Source: Gemmatimonadota bacterium
GTDB lineage: Bacteria; Gemmatimonadota; Gemmatimonadetes; Gemmatimonadales; GWC2-71-9
Assembly: GCA_016713435.1 (NCBI GenBank)
Contig: JADJPD010000006.1
Span: 186,001 to 250,000, forward strand
Direction of reading: 5' to 3'
Length of the DNA: 64,000 bases
Below are positions 18,143-25,988 of this stretch, in pieces. The notes below the pieces were generated by a model. It worked only from the letters and a program-made list of their open reading frames with translations, made no database searches and was not told the origin of the DNA. Position numbers and translations under genes: made by a program. Positions within the stretch are counted from its first letter, which is position 1. Every line of letters begins with the position of its first letter.

Positions 18143-18997
18143 ATGTCCAAGCTACCCATGATCGTCGGCGGGGTCGGCACCTTTGTCGGGGCTGCCGTCC
18201 TCGGATTCGTCGCCGTCCTGGCGCGCGAAGCGAGTCAGTCCAACAAGGAAGTCCATGCGCTGCAGGCCCAGGTGGCCCACCTCGAGGGGGAGCTGGCCGT
18301 CCTCGAGGGCCACGGTCGCCCCAACGTCACCACGGACTTCAGCGCCGAGGTGAACCTGCCGGTGGTCAAGGAGTCGGCCTACCTCGATCCCCTCGCCAGC
18401 GTGCTCGGCGAGGTGATCGTCGGCAGCGACGTGTACGTGGCCCCCTTCGCGTCCATCCGCGGCGACGAGGGCCAGCCCATCAACATCGGCGACGAGACCA
18501 ACGTCCAGGACGGCGTGGTGGTCCACGCCCTCGAGACCCAGAGCCACGGCAAGGCGGTCCCCAACCGGACGTACGAGGTGAACGGGAAGCCCTACGCGGT
18601 CTACATCGGCCGGCGGGTCTCCCTGGCGCACCAGTCGCAGGTGCACGGCCCGGCCCGGATCGATGACGACGTCTTCATCGGGATGCAGGCGCTGGTCTTC
18701 AAGGCGTGGATCGGGCACAACTCGGTGGTGGAACCCGGCGCCAAGGTGATCGGCGTGACCATCCCGCCCAACCACTACGTCCCCGCCGGCATGGTGGTCA
18801 CCGACGCGGCCACCGCCGCCCGGCTCCCGGAGATCACCGAGGACTACGGCTTCCGGGGGCTCAACGAGGCCGTGGTCCACGTGAACACGAGCTTTGCGCA
18901 CGGCTACGACGCGGCCGCGCACCCGGCGGCCGCCGCCCCGGAGGGCGGGCACGCCCCGGCCGCCGCCGCACCCGAGCACGCGCCCAGCGGGCACTAG
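18143..18997 (+). CDS. Cam-type gamma carbonic anhydrase, membrane-anchored
   Basis: A 284-residue protein: an N-terminal transmembrane anchor (about 8-28), a short coiled coil (EVHALQAQVAHLEGELAVLEG), then a left-handed beta-helix. The catalytic part closely follows Methanosarcina Cam: SIRGDEGQPINIGD with the catalytic-loop Glu, NVQDGVVVHALET with the first His ligand, and SLAHQSQVHGPA with the other two. It should hydrate CO2 on the periplasmic side. The C-terminus has an Ala/Pro/His-rich tail that is not in the archaeal enzyme. An AGGAGCG ribosome-binding site lies just before the ATG. It shares a 150-bp upstream region with the divergent GGDEF gene. Confidence 0.88.
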   Translation: MSKLPMIVGGVGTFVGAAVLGFVAVLAREASQSNKEVHALQAQVAHLEGELAVLEGHGRPNVTTDFSAEVNLPVVKESAYLDPLASVLGEVIVGSDVYVAPFASIRGDEGQPINIGDETNVQDGVVVHALETQSHGKAVPNRTYEVNGKPYAVYIGRRVSLAHQSQVHGPARIDDDVFIGMQALVFKAWIGHNSVVEPGAKVIGVTIPPNHYVPAGMVVTDAATAARLPEITEDYGFRGLNEAVVHVNTSFAHGYDAAAHPAAAAPEGGHAPAAAAPEHAPSGH

Positions 18998-19016
18998 CTC
19001 CGCCGGCTTCACGCAC

Positions 19017-19050
19017 GAGGGCCGCTGTCCCCATCGGGACAGCGGCCCTC
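19017..19050. terminator. bidirectional terminator
   Basis: A 14-bp stem (GAGGGCCGCTGTCC / GGACAGCGGCCCTC) separates the convergent carbonic anhydrase and HD-domain genes. Confidence 0.75.
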
Positions 19051-19069
19051 GGGCCATTCGGGGGGGGTG

Positions 19070-19675
19070 TCAGCCGTCGAGCGCGGCCTGCAGCCGGTTG
19101 CTCAGGTCCCGGAGTTCCGCCAGCATGGCCGGCCGGGGCCCCACGGGATGGCGCTCCAGCACCTCCACCAGGCTGCGGAGCCAGCGGAGCACGGTCGGGG
19201 CGCCGCCCGGGGCGTACCCGCTCAGGTACTCGGGGCCGAGCCGGCGGGCGTCGGTGAGGAGGGCGCCGCAGAGGTGGATCTCGGAGGCCGCGCTGATCTC
19301 GAGCGTCCGCGGCTCCGCCTCCGAGAGCTGCGCCAGCAGCTCCAGCTTGTAGGCGTCCCAGCTCCGCTCCTTGCCGCGGGCGTCCCAGCGGGGCTCGGTG
19401 GCCATCCGCGCCGCGTGCAGCAGGCGCTCCCCGAACTTGGGGCCGATCTTCCCCTCGAGGGCGCTGCGGCGGGAGGGCTCGCTGTCGCCGAGCAGCACGG
19501 CCAGGATGCCGGCCACGATGGTGGCCTCGTCGCAGCCGTAGCGCGCCAGGATCACGGCCACGTTGGCGGGGTGCGTCAGGTAGATCACGCCGGCCCCCGG
19601 CCCGTGGCGCGGGGTGCCGTGCTTGGCCGCGAACGCGAGCGCGTGCGCAATCCGGTCGGAGTAGCCGTGGGTCAT
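19070..19675 (-). CDS. degenerate SpoT-like HD-domain protein
   Basis: A 201-residue protein that aligns with the HD hydrolase half of RelA/SpoT-type proteins (LTHPANVAVILARYGCDEATIVAGILAVLL). The metal-binding pair that should follow reads LLGD instead of LLHD, and the later ADRLHN-like motif is SEIHLCGALLTD. It has therefore probably lost phosphohydrolase activity, or it belongs to a distant subfamily. Its ATG overlaps the queE stop by 4 bp, so it is translated with queC and queE. A direct role in queuosine synthesis is unproven. Confidence 0.6.
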   Translation of the reverse strand: MTHGYSDRIAHALAFAAKHGTPRHGPGAGVIYLTHPANVAVILARYGCDEATIVAGILAVLLGDSEPSRRSALEGKIGPKFGERLLHAARMATEPRWDARGKERSWDAYKLELLAQLSEAEPRTLEISAASEIHLCGALLTDARRLGPEYLSGYAPGGAPTVLRWLRSLVEVLERHPVGPRPAMLAELRDLSNRLQAALDG

Positions 19676-20312
19676 GGGATGCCGAGTAGCTTATGCGTCT
19701 GCAGGCTCAGGCGCCACTCCGGGTGCGCCAGGCAGTAGGCCACCGCAGCCTGGGTGTTGGCCTCGCGGGCCGGGCCGTCCATTGGCTGGAGATACAGGTG
19801 ACGGAACGCCAGCCCGGCGAACTGCTCCGGCCGCGCCTCCACCTGGGGATAGACCAGCTTGAGCTCGTCGCCCGACGTCAGGGTCAGGGGGGCGTCCGCC
19901 TTGGGGCTCACGCAGACCCAGTCGAGGCCGCCGGGGCCGGCTGGGTGCCGTTGGTCTCCACCGCCACCTCGAAACCCTCGGCGTGGAGCGCCGCGACGAG
20001 CGGTGCGTCGAGCTGCAGCAGCGGCTCGCCGCCGGTGCACACCACGTAGCGCCGGGCGCGCGGGGCGCTCTCCCGGGGCCAGGCGGCCGCCACCGCCGTC
20101 GCGAGGTCGGCGGCCGTGGCGAAGCGGCCGCCCCCCGGGCCGTCCGTCCCCACGAAGTCCGTGTCGCAGAAGCGGCAGGTGGCGGTGGCGCGGTCCGCCT
20201 CGCGGCCGGTCCAGAGGTTGCAGCCCGCAAAGCGGCAGAACACCGCCGGGCGTCCCGCCTGTGCGCCCTCGCCCTGCAGCGTGAAGAAGATCTCCTTGAC
20301 CGCGTAGCTCAT
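19672..20312 (-). CDS. queE: 7-carboxy-7-deazaguanine synthase, frameshifted
   Basis: A radical-SAM enzyme that makes 7-carboxy-7-deazaguanine on the path to queuosine. The cluster motif is spaced C-x14-C-x2-C (CNLW...CRFCDTDF), and the glycine motif VVCTGGEPLLQ follows, then VETNGT. The frame is broken near 19935: the upstream frame stops making sense after VETNGTQPAPA, while the other continues LDWVCVSPKADAPLTLTSG to the end. One missing base would restore about 213 residues. The ATG overlaps the queC stop by 4 bp. Confidence 0.85.
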
Positions 20313-21019
20313 TGGCCCCGCGCCCCCGGCTGGTAGGGCGCGGGATCGGTGAGGCCGAGTTCGCGGAAGCCCTTCTGGCGGAGCAGGCAGGAGTCGCACG
20401 TGCCGCAGGCGGCGCCGTCCGGGGCGGGGTCGTAGCAGCTCCGCGTCAGGCCATAATCCACGCCCAGCGCCCGTCCCGCGGTGATGATCTCGGCTTTCGT
20501 CAGGTGGATGAGCGGCGTGTGGATGCGGAACCGCGCCTGCCCGGTGACCCCGGCCTTGGTGGCCAGGTTGGCCATCGCCTCGAAGGCCGCGATGTACTCG
20601 GGCCGGCAGTCCGGGTAGCCGGAGTAGTCCAGCGCGTTCACCCCGAGGAAGATGTCCGCGGCCCCCAGGCTCTCGGCCCACGCCAGCGCGTACGAGAGGA
20701 AGATGGTGTTGCGCGCCGGCACGTACGTGACGGGAATCTCCGCCGTCATGGCCTCGAGCGAGCGGCCTTTCGGCACCGCCAGGTCGCTCGTCAGGGCCGA
20801 GCCCCCCACGAAGCGCAGGTCGATCTCCGCCACCGCATGCCGGACCGCCCCGAGCGCCCGCGCCACCTCGGCCGCGGCCGCGAGCTCGGTGGCGTGCCGC
20901 TGCCCGTAGCGGAAGCTCAGCGCATGCGCGGCAAACCCCTGCGCCCGTGCCATCGCGAGCACGGTCGCCGAATCCAGCCCGCCCGAGAGCAGGACCACCG
21001 CCGGAACCCCTTGCGTCAT
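20309..21019 (-). CDS. queC: 7-cyano-7-deazaguanine synthase
   Basis: A 236-residue PP-loop ATPase that converts 7-carboxy-7-deazaguanine to preQ0 using ATP and ammonia. The PP-loop SGGLDSATV is at residues 12-20, the family motif FLGVNALDYSGYPDCRPE is central, and four zinc cysteines are present in RSCYDPAPDGAACGTCDSC. It heads the operon queC-queE-HD. queF is at 38688 in this window; no queD was found. A TAGAAT box lies six bases upstream of the ATG. Confidence 0.95.
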   Translation of the reverse strand: MTQGVPAVVLLSGGLDSATVLAMARAQGFAAHALSFRYGQRHATELAAAAEVARALGAVRHAVAEIDLRFVGGSALTSDLAVPKGRSLEAMTAEIPVTYVPARNTIFLSYALAWAESLGAADIFLGVNALDYSGYPDCRPEYIAAFEAMANLATKAGVTGQARFRIHTPLIHLTKAEIITAGRALGVDYGLTRSCYDPAPDGAACGTCDSCLLRQKGFRELGLTDPAPYQPGARGQ

Positions 21020-21025
21020 CGCACG

Positions 21026-21031
21026 ATTCTA
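21026..21031 (-). promoter_or_regulatory. queC: -10 box for a probably leaderless queC transcript
   Basis: TAGAAT on the minus strand, then six bases, then the queC ATG. This places the expected transcript start at the start codon. The -35 region is poor. Confidence 0.4.
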
Positions 21032-21099
21032 GGCGATCACCGCCGTGAACGCCATTCGTGCTCGCCGCCGATCGTGGCAGGGTGTCCTGTCGGTGTGAC

Positions 21100-21338
21100 G
21101 CAACGCAGAGGCGCAGAGGGCGCAGGGGGCCGCGGAGGGATCGAACCCGGAATGGCGCGGTGCCAGCGGCCGACGGGCCCCTGATGGTCCTGGGTGAGGG
21201 CCCGCCGGTTGGGCATCGTTCCCTGCCCCGTGGAACCCCCCCACGAAAGCCACGAGCCAGGCTCACCCGACCCGGGCCGACCCCCTGGTCGGTGCCGTTC
21301 CTCTGCGCCCCTCCGCGTCCTCTGCGCCTCTGCGTTGA
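21100..21338. repeat. MITE-like element C, 239 bp, same terminal repeats with a different core
   Basis: The left arm (from 21100, CAACGCAGAGGCGCAGAGG) and the right arm (21300-21338, ending CTCTGCGCCTCTGCGTTGA) form a terminal inverted repeat of about 38 bp. The arms match those of elements A and B, but the interior sequence does not, apart from GGTGAG / CTCACC. It occupies most of the 370-bp gap upstream of queC. Confidence 0.65.
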
Positions 21339-21387
21339 GCTCGCCGGCCCCGCCGAGCCGACGCCGCACGGGACGCCCCGCCTCGCC

Positions 21388-22767
21388 TCACCGCCCGAGC
21401 ACGTGCCGCAGCGCCCCCTCGAGCTCCGGGTGCCGGAATTCGTAGCCCGTCTCCTTGAGCCGCACCGGCACCACGCGCGTGCTGGCCAGCAGCAGCTCGT
21501 CGGCCAGGTCGCCGAGCAGGAGCCGGAGGGCGGCGGCCGGCACCGGGATCACCGCCGGCCGCCCCAGCACCCGCGCCAGCACCCGCGTCAGTTCGGCATT
21601 GGTCACCGGGGCCGGGGCCGTCAGGTTCACCGGCCCGCGCACCGCCGGCGACACCAGCGCGTGGCACAGCGCCCCGACCACGTCGTCGATGCCGATCCAG
21701 CTGGTCCATTGCGTCCCCGGCCCGAGCACGCCGCCGCCGCCAGCCAGGAACGGCGGCAGCATCTTGGCCAGCGCCCCGCCGGCCGGCGTCTCCACGATCC
21801 CGATCCGCGCCCGCACCACCCGGATCCCGGCGCGCTCCGCCGGCTCCACGCTCGCCTCCCATGCGTGGCCCACCTGCTCCACGAACGAGGCCTCGGGCCC
21901 CGTGCGGAGACTCGTCGCTTCCGTGAGCACCTCCTCCCCCCGGGGCCCGTAGATCCCCACCGCCGAGGCCGACACCAGCACCCTGGGCCGGACCGGCAGC
22001 TGCGCCAGCGTCTCGGCCAGCAGGGTGGTGCCCTGGGTCCGGCTCTCGAGGATCCGGCGGCGCTTCTCGGCGGTCCACCGTCCGCCGGCGATGGTCTCGC
22101 CCGCCAGGTGCACCACGGCGTCCACGCCGGCGAGCATCGCGGCATCGAGCTGGCCCTGCGCGGGGTCCCAGCGGATGTCGTCGGGGCGGGTGGGGCGACG
22201 GGTAATCCGCCGCACCGTGTGGCCGCCCGTGGTCAGCACCGAGGAGAGCACGCCGCCGAGCAGGCCGGTGGCGCCGGTGATGGCCACGGTCATCGGCGCC
22301 GCCGCCAGCCGGCGGTGCATCAGCAGGTCCGCCGCCACGGTGGCGTGGCGATAGCGGAACGTCCGCTGCAGCCGCTCCCGCACCATGCCCGCCCCGAAGA
22401 AGGACCCGGCCGCCCCGCCCGGCAGCTGGTACTCGACCCGGTCCGTGTAGCGGGTGTGCCCTCCCGCCGCCGGCTCGAACAGGTGCGTGTGCACCCAGCG
22501 GGCAAACGGCCCCTCCACCTGCTCATCGACGAACTGCCGCTCCGGGATCGCGTCGCGGTGCTGGGCCACCCACCGGTGCGACACCGGCCCGGTGGACACC
22601 TGCAGCACCACCCGCCCATCCCCGAGCGACCCGGACCGCTCCAGCACCCGCGCCGTCTCCCAGGGCGGGGTGAGCCGCTCGAAGGCCCCGGGCCGCGCGT
22701 GCCAGGCCCACGCTTCGCCTGGCGGCACGGGCAGTTCGCTGGTCAGCTCGAATCGTTCGACGGCCAC
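21388..22767 (-). CDS. SRPBCC domain fused to a TIGR01777-family epimerase
   Basis: A 459-residue fusion. Residues 1-155 form a START/SRPBCC-like ligand-binding domain (FELTSELPVPPGEAWAWHARPGAFERLTPPW). Residues 160-459 are an NAD(P)-dependent epimerase of the YfcH/SulA type, with the Rossmann motif VAITGATGLLGG, DAVVHLAGETI, SASAVGIYG and FLAGGGGVLGPGTQW. The substrate is unknown. A perfect AGGAGG ribosome-binding site lies six bases before the ATG. The gene is divergent from the toxin-like gene at 22978. Confidence 0.87.
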   Translation of the reverse strand: MAVERFELTSELPVPPGEAWAWHARPGAFERLTPPWETARVLERSGSLGDGRVVLQVSTGPVSHRWVAQHRDAIPERQFVDEQVEGPFARWVHTHLFEPAAGGHTRYTDRVEYQLPGGAAGSFFGAGMVRERLQRTFRYRHATVAADLLMHRRLAAAPMTVAITGATGLLGGVLSSVLTTGGHTVRRITRRPTRPDDIRWDPAQGQLDAAMLAGVDAVVHLAGETIAGGRWTAEKRRRILESRTQGTTLLAETLAQLPVRPRVLVSASAVGIYGPRGEEVLTEATSLRTGPEASFVEQVGHAWEASVEPAERAGIRVVRARIGIVETPAGGALAKMLPPFLAGGGGVLGPGTQWTSWIGIDDVVGALCHALVSPAVRGPVNLTAPAPVTNAELTRVLARVLGRPAVIPVPAAALRLLLGDLADELLLASTRVVPVRLKETGYEFRHPELEGALRHVLGR

Positions 22768-22868
22768 GGAACCTCCTGGGACAGCGGGGGGAGACGGGTC
22801 TCGCTACTGCTACTCGCCACGCGGCCCGGGGTTCCGTGCGGCGGGGCCGGGATCGCGCCGGGGCCGGG

Positions 22869-22896
22869 TTGTCGCCCTCCCAACCGACGGTATCTT
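22869..22896 (+). promoter_or_regulatory. candidate sigma-70 promoter for the toxin-immunity genes
   Basis: TTGTCG (22869-22874), 16 bp, TATCTT (22891-22896), in a locally less GC-rich patch 80 bp before the ATG at 22978. Confidence 0.4.
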
Positions 22897-22977
22897 TTCC
22901 AGTTCACCGGCGGCCGTGCGCTGCCGGGGCTGCGGCCTGCCTGCCCGCGGCGCCCGCTCCCCGAGGGTGTGTCTCGC

Positions 22978-23454
22978 ATGAACCGATCACTGCTCTTCCG
23001 CGCCGGCGCCATCGCCGCCGCGCTGCTGCTCGTCTTCCTCCTCCGCGGCCGGGACCTGCGTGGCCCGGCCGAGGTGGTCACCGGCCTGCCCGCCGGTGCG
23101 GCGGTCGAGACCACGACCGTTGCCCCGCCCGCGGCGGGCGAGGCCCGCATCACCCGGCCCAACCTCGGCTTCCGCTCGCCCCGGGACCTCACCGAGCACT
23201 ACGCCAAGCACGCGGCGGAATTCGGCAACATCAGCAAGCGCGAGTACCTCGAGCGCGCCCAGTTCCTGCGTGACCGCCCCGCCGGCGGCGACATCCTGGA
23301 ACAGGTCCGCACCGACGGCGTCATCACCCGCTTCGACCGCGCCACCGGCGATTTCCTGGCCGTGAATCCCGACGGGGTCATCCGCACGTACTTCCGCCCG
23401 AACGATGGCGAGGCCTACTTCCGGCGCCAGGCTCGCCGAGGGAGCACTCCATGA
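22978..23454 (+). CDS. predicted secreted or anchored single-domain nuclease toxin
   Basis: A 158-residue protein with an N-terminal signal peptide or anchor (SLLFRAGAIAAALLLVFLL, about 4-22), a short linker, and a C-terminal domain of about 90 residues: EHYAKHAAEFGNISKREYLE, then GVITRFDRATGDFLAVNPDG, VIRTYFRP and YFRRQ. This pattern (His-rich helix, DG-I-R/Y-D-T-FxV-PDG-IRTYF) is one I recognise from the C-terminal tips of polymorphic and contact-dependent toxins, where it forms a BECR-type RNase-like fold. Here it is a free-standing small protein. The next gene overlaps by 4 bp and looks like the matching immunity protein. The assignment is by motif memory; RNase activity is inferred. Confidence 0.6.
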   Translation: MNRSLLFRAGAIAAALLLVFLLRGRDLRGPAEVVTGLPAGAAVETTTVAPPAAGEARITRPNLGFRSPRDLTEHYAKHAAEFGNISKREYLERAQFLRDRPAGGDILEQVRTDGVITRFDRATGDFLAVNPDGVIRTYFRPNDGEAYFRRQARRGSTP

Positions 23455-23870
23455 CCCAGCGCATCTCCGGCCCCAACGATCCCGTCCGCGACTACCTCCG
23501 CAGGAGCGGCGCGCCCCACTCCGTGGTCACCCGCGGCCTGCGCGGCCTCGTGGAGAACTGGGAGCGCGTGGTCCAGCAGGTCCTCGAGGGCTATCCCCTC
23601 ACCCTCGACGACTACCTCAACGACATGGACGGCCGCCAGCTCCTCGCCAACGCCCTCGAGCTGGCCCCGGCCGAGGTTCGCGACGCCTTCCTCCCCCGCG
23701 TTGCCGAGGCCGACCGCGTGGTGCGCCTCCACCTCACGCCCGCGGCGCGCTGCCTCTGGGGCGGCATCGTGGCGGCGGAGGAGGGCTGGGATCCCGAGGT
23801 CCAGTGGTGGTACTTCGAGAAGCCCCGGGTTCCTGGGCCCGCCCTCAAGGCAGACCTCGACGGGCTCTGA
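23451..23870 (+). CDS. predicted immunity protein for the upstream toxin
   Basis: A 139-residue cytoplasmic protein without signal peptide. Landmarks are RGLRGLVENWERVVQQVLEGY, LTLDDYLNDMDGRQLL and the C-terminal VQWWYFEKPRV. Small proteins with a conserved YLND.D.RQ motif and a final WWY...P are commonly encoded next to toxins with the domain seen in the upstream gene. The ATG overlaps the toxin stop by 4 bp, which would secure co-production of toxin and antidote. Binding to the toxin is inferred from this layout. Confidence 0.58.
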   Translation: MTQRISGPNDPVRDYLRRSGAPHSVVTRGLRGLVENWERVVQQVLEGYPLTLDDYLNDMDGRQLLANALELAPAEVRDAFLPRVAEADRVVRLHLTPAARCLWGGIVAAEEGWDPEVQWWYFEKPRVPGPALKADLDGL

Positions 23871-23877
23871 GCGCCGC

Positions 23878-24705
23878 GTGCCGATCGCCCTCTACCTCGT
23901 CTCCGGCGACCTCGCCCTCTCCCTCCGCCGCCCCGTCACCGTGGGCCGCCTCGAGAGCTGCGACCTGCCGCTCGAGGGCCTCGAGGTCTCCCGCCGCCAC
24001 GCCCGCATCCTCCCCACGCCGGAGGGCCCCGTCCTCGTGGACCGCAGTCGCTACGGCACCCTGCTGAACGACGCCGTGGTGGCCGCCCCCGCGCTCCTCG
24101 CCGATGGCGACCGGCTCCGCGTGGGCCGCCACGACCTCCTCATCACCGCCGCCCCCTGGGACCACGGGGCCGTCCCGCTCCCCGAGTCCAGCACCGAGCG
24201 CTTCCTGCCGCGCTTCTCGGCCTGGCGCCGCCGCTATGGCGTGCCCGAGCTGGCGGGCCTGGCCGCCGCCATCCTGGCGGGTCTCGGTGTGCAGCGCCTC
24301 ACGGGGAGCGTGCTCGCCACCGGCGGGGCCGCCACCCTGGCCGAGACCGCCTGCTTCTACTCCCTGCTCGCCCGCCAGGACCTCCTGGCCGAGCGCCAGG
24401 CCGAGGCGGGGACCGCCCCGCCGCTCGGGCTGGGCGCGCTGCTCCGCCAGCTCCACGTGGAATTCGGCGCAGCCGACGTGGCCGACACCCTGGTGCTCCG
24501 GCCCGCCTGCTACGCGCTCGGGCTGTGGCTGTTCGGGGGGATCGTGGGCCTGCTGGTGGGGGCGGCCGGCGCGGACCTGCTCTTCTGGGGCCCGGTGCTC
24601 GGCACCTTCCACTGGCGCCTCGCCGCCCGGCCGGGGACCACGCTGGGCCGCGAGCACCGCCGCGCCACCACCCAGACCACCCGCCCGCCGCTGCCCGAGG
24701 GCTGA
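23878..24705 (+). CDS. FHA-domain membrane protein
   Basis: A 275-residue protein. Residues 1-90 are a forkhead-associated domain that reads phosphothreonine (TVGRLESCDLPLEG, EVSRRHARI, DRSRYGTLLND). The rest is a membrane domain with several helices; its LRQLHVEFGAADVADTLVLRP stretch resembles an uncharacterised membrane family with an EFG-A-D-LRP signature. The GTG start lies 7 bp after the immunity-like gene, so all three may share one transcript. With three Ser/Thr kinases in the window, phospho-dependent control is plausible, but the partner is unknown. Confidence 0.72.
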   Translation: MPIALYLVSGDLALSLRRPVTVGRLESCDLPLEGLEVSRRHARILPTPEGPVLVDRSRYGTLLNDAVVAAPALLADGDRLRVGRHDLLITAAPWDHGAVPLPESSTERFLPRFSAWRRRYGVPELAGLAAAILAGLGVQRLTGSVLATGGAATLAETACFYSLLARQDLLAERQAEAGTAPPLGLGALLRQLHVEFGAADVADTLVLRPACYALGLWLFGGIVGLLVGAAGADLLFWGPVLGTFHWRLAARPGTTLGREHRRATTQTTRPPLPEG

Positions 24706-24712
24706 CGCGCCC

Positions 24713-25798
24713 TCAGCGGGGCGCGACTGCCTGCCGCACCAGGATCAGGTCGGTGATGTTGTTCATGGTGAGCAGCCCGGTCAGCTGGCCCGCCGCGTCC
24801 ACCACCGGCAGGGCGGGGAGGCCGCTCTCGCGCAGCTGGGTGAGCGCCGCTTCGAACGGCAGGCCGAGCGGCAGCCGCGCCACCGGTCGCGCCATCGCTT
24901 CCGCCACGGGGGAGTCGGGGCCACGCGCGGTGAGGCCGCGGATCAGGTGATCCCGCGTCAGCAGCCCCTCCACGCTCCCCAGGTTGTCCACCACCGGGAA
25001 CTCGCCCTGCTCGCCCTCGAGCAGCAGGTCCACGGCCTCCCGCAGCGTGGCGTACACCGGCAGCGTGCGGAACCGCGTGATCATCATCTGGTCCACCAGG
25101 ATGCCCGCGCCCGCCACCCGGGTGGTCGTCGAGGCCAGCTCCTGCCCCGCCGCGAGGAACACGAACAGCGCCACCACCATGAGCCACGTCTGCCCCGTGG
25201 CCAGGCCATAGAGCCCGCCGCCGATCGCCAGCGCCTGGCCCGTCTTGGCCGCCAGGCGTGTGGCCTTGAGGTGCGGCATCCGCATGGCGAGGAGCGCGCG
25301 GAACACCCGCCCGCCGTCGAGCGGGAAGGCCGGGATCAGGTTGAAGAAGAGCAGCACCACGTTGGCCTGCAGCAGGTCCAGCGCCAGGCTCCCCTGCAGC
25401 TCGTCCGCGTTGGTCAGCGTGATGAGTTCGCCGCGCCCCGCCAGCCACGCCGCGAGACCCGCCGCGATGGCCGCCGTCACCAGCGGCCCCGCCAGCGCGA
25501 TGAGCAACTCCTGCCGCGGCACCTCCGGCACCCGCTCCAGCCGCGCCACCCCGCCGATCGGCAGGATCACCACGTCGGGCGTCCGGATGCCGAAGTGCCG
25601 GGCCATCAGGATGTGCCCGAACTCGTGCAGCACGATGCAGAAGAACAGCGCCAGGAACAGCCCCGTCAGCTGCAGCGCGGCGTCCACCCCGCCCGCCTGC
25701 TGCCACGACAGGAACAGGAAGCCGAGCAGGAGCACGAACGTGAAGTGCACTTTCACGTCCGTCCCCAGGATGCGCGCCAGCCGGAACGACCACGTCAT
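24713..25798 (-). CDS. M50-family intramembrane metalloprotease with two CBS domains
   Basis: A 361-residue site-2-protease-like enzyme. The zinc motif is in FFCIVLHEFGHILMARHFG, and the second metal region reads NLIPAFPLDGGRVFRALL. The C-terminal ~125 residues are a CBS pair (for example FRTLPVYATLREAVDLLLEG and LTMNNITDLILVR), which in this family senses adenine nucleotides. The protease should cut membrane-bound substrates such as anti-sigma factors. ATG 25798 is preferred over an upstream in-frame ATG at 25858, since it lies six bases after a TACTAT box. Confidence 0.9.
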   Translation of the reverse strand: MTWSFRLARILGTDVKVHFTFVLLLGFLFLSWQQAGGVDAALQLTGLFLALFFCIVLHEFGHILMARHFGIRTPDVVILPIGGVARLERVPEVPRQELLIALAGPLVTAAIAAGLAAWLAGRGELITLTNADELQGSLALDLLQANVVLLFFNLIPAFPLDGGRVFRALLAMRMPHLKATRLAAKTGQALAIGGGLYGLATGQTWLMVVALFVFLAAGQELASTTTRVAGAGILVDQMMITRFRTLPVYATLREAVDLLLEGEQGEFPVVDNLGSVEGLLTRDHLIRGLTARGPDSPVAEAMARPVARLPLGLPFEAALTQLRESGLPALPVVDAAGQLTGLLTMNNITDLILVRQAVAPR

Positions 25799-25804
25799 GG
25801 GTGT

Positions 25805-25810
25805 ATAGTA
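25805..25810 (-). promoter_or_regulatory. -10 box for a probably leaderless M50 protease transcript
   Basis: TACTAT on the minus strand, then ACACCC, then the ATG at 25798. The -35 region is weak. Confidence 0.4.
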
Positions 25811-25988
25811 ACGAGAAACCCGGTCGCGGTCGCGCCCGGGCTTCACGGCTGGATTCATGACCCAGGCCAGCCGCCTGGGGCCCGCGTGGGGCTATGTCTG
25901 AAGTTATTTCCACTATCGGCGGGGTCCCGCCGGACTTGAGCGGGCCGCCCCGGCGCCGGGCGCCGCGCGCCATCTTCCGTCCCCCCCG

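Noticed and set aside
21130..21150. GGATCGAACCCGG resembling a tRNA T-arm
   Set aside because: No cloverleaf can be drawn around it; it belongs to the interior of TIR element C.
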